From NCBI RefSeq assembly GCF_037026685.1, contig NZ_JBANET010000003.1:260320-324319 (forward strand): 64,000 nt of DNA. The letters are read 5' to 3'. This document shows, piece after piece, positions 58,887 through 64,000 of this stretch. The stretch is from Orrella sp037026685. Its GTDB lineage: Bacteria > Pseudomonadota > Gammaproteobacteria > Burkholderiales > Burkholderiaceae_B. Every line of letters begins with the position of its first letter. Within the stretch, counting starts at the first letter, position 1. Below the pieces are notes generated by a model. It saw only the letters and a list, made by a program, of their open reading frames with translations, was not told the origin of the DNA and searched no databases. The position numbers and the translations under genes are program-made.

Positions 58887-59294
58887 CTAACGCGCGTATT
58901 CGCCATTGGCCTCGGGCTGGAACAGCAGCGCCTCGATGCGCAAGCGCACCGCCCGGCCGTCGGCGCCGGGCCAGTCCACCGACTCGCCCACGCGCCGGCC
59001 CAGCAGGTCCCCGCCCAGGGGCGAGAGCACCGAGATATGCCCGCTGGCCAGGTCCGCCTGCTCCGGATAGCACACCACGATCTCGCGGCGCTCGCCGGCC
59101 CCATCCACCAGCAGCACGCGCGAATTGACGGTGACGACGTCCGGCGGCATCTCCTGCGGCATCAGGAAGTCGCCTTCGTCGAAAGCCTGCAGCACGGTGG
59201 GCACGGCGCCGTCAGGCGTGCGCAGGCGCGCGGCCAGGCGGTCGATGCGCATGCGGTCGAGTTCGGAAAAGATGCGTTCGGTAGCGGGGGACAT
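58887..59294 (-). CDS. rnk: Nucleoside diphosphate kinase regulator
   Basis: A 135-residue Rnk: a short N-terminal coiled coil and a GreA/GreB-like C-terminal domain (VNSRVLLVDGAGERREIVVC, ISVLSPLGGDLLGRRVGESV). Rnk binds RNA polymerase in competition with Gre factors but lacks the long acidic coiled coil. The stop is 9 bp from the convergent secreted-protein gene. Confidence 0.9.
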   Translation of the reverse strand: MSPATERIFSELDRMRIDRLAARLRTPDGAVPTVLQAFDEGDFLMPQEMPPDVVTVNSRVLLVDGAGERREIVVCYPEQADLASGHISVLSPLGGDLLGRRVGESVDWPGADGRAVRLRIEALLFQPEANGEYAR

Positions 59295-59718
59295 GCAAGG
59301 ACTCCGGTAGACACAGGGTGATGAGCGGAAAGCGGGTCTGGCCCGGCGGCCGATCCCCTTGGGTGAGGGGGGTGCGGGCCGCCGGGCCTAGGTGTCTGCG
59401 TCGGTGTCCTGGACGGTGCAGAACGGGCGCGCGGCATCGCGGCGCGCCAAGGGCGCGCCGAGCAGGGCGATGGATGCCGCGGGGATGTGCGAGGCCACGT
59501 TCATGCGGCTATGGTACCGCAGCGGCGCGTGCCGTGGAACGCCCCTACATGGGGCCGGCGACGGGGCCGGCAAGCGCCGGGCCCGGCCGGCGCGCCTTTG
59601 GCCGGGGCAGAGAATGTAGCCACATGTGAGCGCGCGCCCAGGGCCTGCGCGGCGCGTCTAAAATTGCCCTCTTTCGCGCGGCCGCGCCGCGCTGGCAAAA
59701 CGACGTTCCGCCCAGGCC
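59295..59718. other. 424-bp region upstream of rnk and the DUF2868 gene
   Basis: A divergent promoter region. A 38-codon leftward frame from 59504 (MNVASHIPAASIALLG) exists, but no Shine-Dalgarno site or homology supports it. TCTAAAAT near 59660 may be part of the DUF2868 promoter. Otherwise nothing is seen. Confidence 0.4.
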
Positions 59719-61119
59719 TTGAAACGCACCCGACCCGCCCTCTCCTGCTTCTGGTTGGCCGAAACCCTGCGCTTGCGCGAGGCGCACTGGGGCCCGCTCG
59801 ATGATGGCGAGGCGGTGCGGCGCGCCCGCGCGCAGGGCGGCTCGCTGCAGGACCGCATGCTGGCGCGCGCCCGGTGGCTGGGCGAGCAAAGCGGCCTGGC
59901 GCGCGTCGTGGCCGACTGGCGGCGCGCCAGCCTGCTGGCGCTGGCCGTGCTGCTGGCGCTGGCCCTGCTGGCCGGGGCCAGCACGGCGTTCGGCGCGCTG
60001 GGCGGAGGCCAGCGGCCGGTCAACGTGATCTGGGCGCTGGGCGCGCTGCTGGGATTGCATGCCCTGACCTTCCTGCTCTGGCCCCTGGGGCTTTTGCTGC
60101 GCAGCGAAGGCGCATGGCTGGGCCAGGCCTGGCTGTGGGCCTCGCGCAAGCTGGCGCGCGGCCCCGACGCGGCGCTGGCGCCCCAGGCCTTCGCCACCTT
60201 GCTTTCGCGCCATGGCGGCCTGCGCTGGCTGCTGGGCGCCATCACCCACGGCATCTGGCTGGCCGGCCTGTCGGCGGCGCTGGCCGCGCTGCTGGTGGCG
60301 CTGTCCACGCGGCGCTATGCCTTCGCCTGGGAAACCACCATCCTGGAACCGGAAACCTTCGTGCGCGTGACACGCGCATTGGGCTGGCTGCCGCAGCAGC
60401 TGGGCTTTGCGATGCCCGATGCGGCGGCCATCCTGGCCAGCGACGGCCTGCAGGCCGTGCCCGCGGCGGTCCAGGCGCAATGGTCCGGCTGGCTGGTCGG
60501 CGCGCTGGTCGTCTACGGCATCGCGCCGCGCCTGCTGGCGCTGCTGGCCTGCGCCGCGCAGCTCTGGCGCGTGCGGGCCCGGCTCGGGCTGGACCCGAAC
60601 CTGCCGGGGCTGGCCAGCCTGCGCGACCGGTTGATGCCGGCCGTCGAACGCCTGGGCCCGGATGCGCCCGAAGGCACGCCCGAGCTGCCGCAGCACCGGC
60701 CCGGGCAGGCCGAAGCGGGCCAGCCCTGCACGGGGCTGGTGCTGGCCGGCATCGAGATTCCCTCGGACCTTGCCTGGCCCAGGCTGCCGGCAGGCCTGCA
60801 CGATGCCGGCATCGTGGACACGCGCGAGCAGCGCCGCGTGCTGCTGGATCGCCTGGCGCAGGCGCCCGCCCGGCGCCTGCTGCTGGCTTGCGATGCGCGC
60901 CAGACGCCGGACCGGGGCACGCTGCGCCTGCTGCTGGAGCTGGCCGGGCACGCGGCCAGCACGCGCGTGTGGCTGCGTGCGGGCGAGCGCGCCGAACCCG
61001 CCCGGCTGCAAGGCTGGCAGGCGCAATTGACGCAGGCCGGCCTGCCCGCGCAGGCCATTACCCGCGACAGCCAGGCGGCGCTGCACTGGCTGCAGCACGG
61101 AGACAAAGAAGATGCCTGA
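59719..61119 (+). CDS. DUF2868 membrane protein
   Basis: A 466-residue protein with the DUF2868 layout: N-terminal cytoplasmic segment (AETLRLREAHWGPLDDGEAV), two helices near residues 70-130, two more near 180-200 and 255-280, then a soluble C-terminal part. TTG at 59719 is the start. It overlaps the following GTPase gene by 8 bp. The DUF2868/DUF3482 pair is conserved in many proteobacteria, but its role is unknown. Confidence 0.88.
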   Translation: MKRTRPALSCFWLAETLRLREAHWGPLDDGEAVRRARAQGGSLQDRMLARARWLGEQSGLARVVADWRRASLLALAVLLALALLAGASTAFGALGGGQRPVNVIWALGALLGLHALTFLLWPLGLLLRSEGAWLGQAWLWASRKLARGPDAALAPQAFATLLSRHGGLRWLLGAITHGIWLAGLSAALAALLVALSTRRYAFAWETTILEPETFVRVTRALGWLPQQLGFAMPDAAAILASDGLQAVPAAVQAQWSGWLVGALVVYGIAPRLLALLACAAQLWRVRARLGLDPNLPGLASLRDRLMPAVERLGPDAPEGTPELPQHRPGQAEAGQPCTGLVLAGIEIPSDLAWPRLPAGLHDAGIVDTREQRRVLLDRLAQAPARRLLLACDARQTPDRGTLRLLLELAGHAASTRVWLRAGERAEPARLQGWQAQLTQAGLPAQAITRDSQAALHWLQHGDKEDA

Positions 61120-62545
61120 ACCGGCCGGCGCGCCGCTCAAGCTGGCCGTGGTCGGCCACACCAATACCGGCAAGACTTCGCTCTTGCGCACGCTCACGCG
61201 CGACCCGGGCTTTGGCAAGGTGGCCGACGAGCCGGGCACCACGCGCCACGTCGAAGGCACGCGGCTGATGCTGCACGGCGAACCCGTGCTCGAACTCTTC
61301 GATACGCCGGGACTGGAAGACGGCATCGCGCTGCGCGACTACCTGGAGCAGCTGCCGCGGCCGGCCGGGCGGCTGGACGGGCCGGCGCGCATCGCGCGCT
61401 TTCTGGACACGCCCGAGGCGCGCGGCCGCTTCGAGCAGGAAGCGCGCGTGCTGGCCAAGCTGCTGGCCTGCGACGCCGCGCTCTACGTCATCGATGCCCG
61501 CGATCCGGTGCTGAGCAAGCATCGCGACGAGCTGGCCCTGCTGGCCGACTGCGGCAGGCCCATCCTGCCGGTGATCAACTTCGTGCACAGCGACAACCGC
61601 CGCACGCCCGAGTGGCGCGCGGCGCTCTCGCGCCTGGGCCTGCATGCGCAGGTGGAGTTCGACACGGTCGCCCCGGCCCTGGACGGCGAGCGCCAGCTCT
61701 ATACGCGCCTGGGCATGCTGCTGGACCAGGACCGCAACGCCGGCCTGGAGCGCCTGGTCCAGGACCTGGAAACCCAGCGCATGGAGCGGCGCCGCGCGGC
61801 GCTGCGGCTGGTGGCCGAGCTGCTGATCGACGCGGCCGCCCTGAAAGTGCCCGGCCAGGCCGACGAGGCGGCCATGCAGGCCGCCGCCCAGGCGCTGCAG
61901 TCGCGCGTGCGCCAGCGCGAGCAGGCCTGCGTGCTGGCGCTGCTGTCGCTGTACAACTTCCGGGCCAGCGACTATGCGGCGGGCGACCTGCCCTTGACCG
62001 GCAACCGCTGGGGCATGGACCTGTTCAACCCCCAGGCGCTGCGCGACATGGGCATCCAGGTGGGCAAGGGCGCGGCGGCCGGCGCCATGGCCGGCGCGGC
62101 CGTGGACGTGATGCTGGCCGGCCTGAGCCTGGGCACCGGCATGCTGGTGGGCGCGGCTGCCGGCGGCCTGTGGCAGGGCGGCGAGCGCTGGGGCAAGCGG
62201 CTGCTGGGCCGCCTGCGCGGCCGCCAGGAACTGAGCGTGGGCGATGACGTGCTGCGCCTGCTGGCGGTGCGCCAGTGCCTGCTGGCCGACGCGCTGGAGC
62301 GGCGCGGCCATGCCGCGCGCGATCCGGTCACGCTGCAAGGCACCGGCGCCGACTCGCTGCGGCGCGGGCCGCTGCCTTCGCCCTTGCGCGATGCGCGCGG
62401 CCAGCCTCACTGGTCGGCCTGCGGGGACGACTACCAGCCCGGCAGCGCGCGCGAGCAGGCCATCGGCCTGCTGGCCCAGGCGCTGCTCGAAGAGCGCGAT
62501 ACCGCCCTGCGCGGCCAGGGCGTGGATAAAAACGTGCAGCCGTAA
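61112..62545 (+). CDS. DUF3482 GTPase
   Basis: A 477-residue GTP-binding protein. The G1 loop is GHTNTGKTS (residues 15-23), the switch is in GTTRHVEGT and G3 is DTPG (residues 64-67). The NKxD-type specificity motif is not clear; the nearest strand reads VINFVHSD. A hydrophobic glycine-zipper-like stretch (AAAGAMAGAAVDVMLAGLSL) near residue 325 suggests membrane association. It starts inside the DUF2868 gene, so the two probably form a membrane GTPase complex. Function unknown. Confidence 0.88.
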   Translation: MPEPAGAPLKLAVVGHTNTGKTSLLRTLTRDPGFGKVADEPGTTRHVEGTRLMLHGEPVLELFDTPGLEDGIALRDYLEQLPRPAGRLDGPARIARFLDTPEARGRFEQEARVLAKLLACDAALYVIDARDPVLSKHRDELALLADCGRPILPVINFVHSDNRRTPEWRAALSRLGLHAQVEFDTVAPALDGERQLYTRLGMLLDQDRNAGLERLVQDLETQRMERRRAALRLVAELLIDAAALKVPGQADEAAMQAAAQALQSRVRQREQACVLALLSLYNFRASDYAAGDLPLTGNRWGMDLFNPQALRDMGIQVGKGAAAGAMAGAAVDVMLAGLSLGTGMLVGAAAGGLWQGGERWGKRLLGRLRGRQELSVGDDVLRLLAVRQCLLADALERRGHAARDPVTLQGTGADSLRRGPLPSPLRDARGQPHWSACGDDYQPGSAREQAIGLLAQALLEERDTALRGQGVDKNVQP

Positions 62546-62547
62546 CA

Positions 62548-62564
62548 AGCGGGCAACACCCGCT
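62548..62564 (+). terminator. Hairpin after the DUF3482 gene
   Basis: AGCGGG-CAACA-CCCGCT, a 6-bp stem directly after the stop and just ahead of the helicase promoter; no T-run follows. A weak terminator. Confidence 0.45.
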
Positions 62565-62568
62565 CAGG

Positions 62569-62742
62569 TACAATAGCCTCAGGTCGTGCCCAGCCAATCG
62601 GCACGACGCCACCGAAGGCAGCCTGACGCCGCAAGCGCGGCGCCTGCCGGGCCACACGGGCCCACCGGTTTTTTCACTCCCTTTGCATCGGCCTGGATTG
62701 GAGTCTCTCTTCCCGAGCGACAGGCTGTAGCTGGAGCATTCC
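62569..62742 (+). promoter_or_regulatory. Structured leader of the rhlE-type helicase gene
   Basis: TACAAT (62569-62574) is a likely -10 box. The transcribed leader then forms GTCGTGCC/GGCACGAC (62583-62607) and GGGCC-ACACG-GGCCC (62649-62663), the latter followed 5 bp later by six T residues (62669-62674). This has the look of an attenuator or of an autoregulated DEAD-box leader. Confidence 0.5.
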
Positions 62743-64000
62743 TTGTCTACCCAGATTACTTTTGCCGACCTCGCGCTGGCCGAGCCGCTGTTGCGCGCCA
62801 TCACCGAGGCGGGCTATACCCAACCCACCCCCATCCAGGCCCAGGCCATCCCGCAAGTGCTCAAGGGCGGCGACCTGCTGGCCGCCGCGCAAACGGGCAC
62901 CGGCAAGACCGCGGGCTTTACCCTGCCCATCCTGCACCTGCTGCTGCAGCGTCCGATCGCGCAGCAGCGCCCCGGCCGACCGCGCGTGCTCATCCTGACG
63001 CCCACGCGCGAGCTGACCGCGCAGGTCGAGGAGTCGGTGCAGACCTACGGCAAGCACACGCCCATCCGTTCCATGGTCATGTTCGGCGGCGTGAACATCA
63101 ACCCGCAGATCACCGCGCTCAAGAAGCCGCTCGATATCCTGGTGGCCACGCCGGGCCGGCTGCTGGACCACCTGGGCCAGCGCACCATCGACCTGTCGGG
63201 CGTGGAGATCCTGGTGCTGGACGAGGCCGACCGCATGCTGGACATGGGCTTCATCCGCGACATCCGCAAGGTCCTGGCCGCGCTGCCCAAGCAGCGCCAG
63301 AACCTGCTGTTCTCGGCCACGTTCTCCGACGAGATCCGCACGCTGGCGCGCGGCGTGCTGAACAACCCCGGCGAAGTCTCGGTCACGCCGCGCAACACCG
63401 CCTCCGAGCGCGTGCACCAGACCGTGCACATGGTCGAGCAGATCCACAAGCGCGACCTGATCAGCCACATCATCCGCGAAAGCGGCTGGCACCAGGTGCT
63501 GGTGTTCACCCGCACCAAGCACGGCGCCAACCGCCTGGCCGAAAAGCTGGTCAAGGACGGCCTGTCCGCGGCCGCCATCCACGGCAACAAGAGCCAGGCG
63601 GCCCGCACCCGGGCGCTGGAAGGCTTCAAGCAGGGCAAGGTCGCGGTGCTGGTGGCCACCGACATCGCCGCGCGGGGCCTGGACATCGACCAGCTGCCGC
63701 AAGTGGTCAACTTCGAGCTGCCCAACGTGCCCGAGGACTACGTGCACCGCATCGGCCGCACCGGCCGCGCCGGGGCCACGGGCTCGGCCGTCTCGCTGGT
63801 GGATCCTTCCGAGATCAAGCTGCTGCGCGCCATCGAGAACCTCATCAAGAAGCCGATCGAGCGCCTGCCGGTCACCGGCTGGACGCCCGCCCCGCGCAGC
63901 GCCGCCCAGATCGCCGAGGATGCGGCCGACGCCCAGCGCGAGGCCGGCCGCAGCGGCCGCGGCGCCCTGGGCAATGGCCGCCCCTCGGGCGCACGCACCG
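62743..64000 (+). CDS. rhlE: DEAD-box RNA helicase, RhlE-type (partial, cut by window end)
   Basis: The frame runs from TTG 62743 (GGAG 8 bases upstream) and is still open at 64000, 419 codons in. Motifs in order: Q-motif GYTQPTPIQAQAIP, I AAQTGTGKT, Ia PTREL, Ib TPGR, II DEAD, III SAT, IV LVFTRTK, V ATDIAARGLDID and VI HRIGRTGRAG. The C-terminal tail is beginning to be basic and Gly/Arg-rich at the edge. RhlE helicases remodel structured RNA in ribosome maturation and cold adaptation. rhlE is preferred over dbpA or srmB from the motif context. The C-terminus is outside the window. Confidence 0.92.
   Translation, partial: MSTQITFADLALAEPLLRAITEAGYTQPTPIQAQAIPQVLKGGDLLAAAQTGTGKTAGFTLPILHLLLQRPIAQQRPGRPRVLILTPTRELTAQVEESVQTYGKHTPIRSMVMFGGVNINPQITALKKPLDILVATPGRLLDHLGQRTIDLSGVEILVLDEADRMLDMGFIRDIRKVLAALPKQRQNLLFSATFSDEIRTLARGVLNNPGEVSVTPRNTASERVHQTVHMVEQIHKRDLISHIIRESGWHQVLVFTRTKHGANRLAEKLVKDGLSAAAIHGNKSQAARTRALEGFKQGKVAVLVATDIAARGLDIDQLPQVVNFELPNVPEDYVHRIGRTGRAGATGSAVSLVDPSEIKLLRAIENLIKKPIERLPVTGWTPAPRSAAQIAEDAADAQREAGRSGRGALGNGRPSGART

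Noticed and set aside
59388..59504. A 38-codon leftward gene upstream of rnk
   Set aside because: No Shine-Dalgarno site, no recognisable sequence and a position in a promoter region.

Overview
This is a GC-rich, gene-dense betaproteobacterial chromosome segment. It most probably comes from the Bordetella bronchiseptica/parapertussis group or a close Alcaligenaceae relative. That rests on the mla-ibaG-murA-his-tat-petABC-sspAB gene order, two Bug-type (TctC) solute receptors and the protein sequences themselves. No insertion sequence was found in 64 kb, which argues against the IS481-rich B. pertussis. The species call is inference.

Layout. 1-1.7 kb: glutathione-dependent formaldehyde oxidation (fghA partial, adhC). 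1.9-9.4 kb: a catalytically dead RAYT-like protein, then gltB and gltD (glutamate synthase), with an NtrC-like site before gltB and a REP-like palindromic element between gltB and gltD. 9.4-22.3 kb: a catabolic island with a GntR repressor, two paralogous Bug receptors, a class III CoA-transferase, a crotonase, an HMG-CoA-lyase-type enzyme, an acyl-CoA dehydrogenase, an MmgE/PrpD protein, an acyl-CoA ligase, a GntP permease and a 53-residue membrane protein. One palindrome, ATGTACGTACAT, occurs at two promoters of this island, and a repeat-rich stretch (18.7-19.55 kb) contains two 280-bp inverted arms. 22.6-28.3 kb: mlaFEDAC for phospholipid transport (no mlaB), an ABC-2 exporter and ibaG. 28.3-36.4 kb: murA and hisGDCBHAFIE. 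36.4-38.5 kb: hinT-like gene and tatABC. 38.7-46.5 kb: two small XRE regulators, a DegS-like protease, a Nif3 protein, mscL, petABC (cytochrome bc1) and sspAB.

At 46.6-56.06 kb a 9.45-kb element sits in the 3' half of tRNA-Thr(TGT), bounded by 47-bp direct repeats. It carries an integrase, a ribbon-helix-helix-like gene, an excisionase-like gene behind a strong promoter, a chain of small overlapping genes including a Lar-like zinc protein, and an initiator-like protein whose 3' end holds palindromic iterons 44 bp apart. It also has a major capsid gene, a frameshifted tape-measure gene, a nine-codon gene stub and a probable cargo gene. It is either a deletion-derived prophage or a satellite-like element. 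No terminase, portal or lysis gene is visible.

56.1-64 kb: divergent MFS/AraC genes, a secreted disordered protein, rnk, a DUF2868 membrane protein overlapping a DUF3482 GTPase, and an rhlE-type DEAD-box helicase with a structured leader, cut by the window end.

The housekeeping blocks are ordinary. The points most worth testing are the iteron array and element architecture, the ATGTACGTACAT regulon with its catabolic island, the inverted-repeat element with covarying hairpins, the dead RAYT beside gltB, and the missing mlaB.
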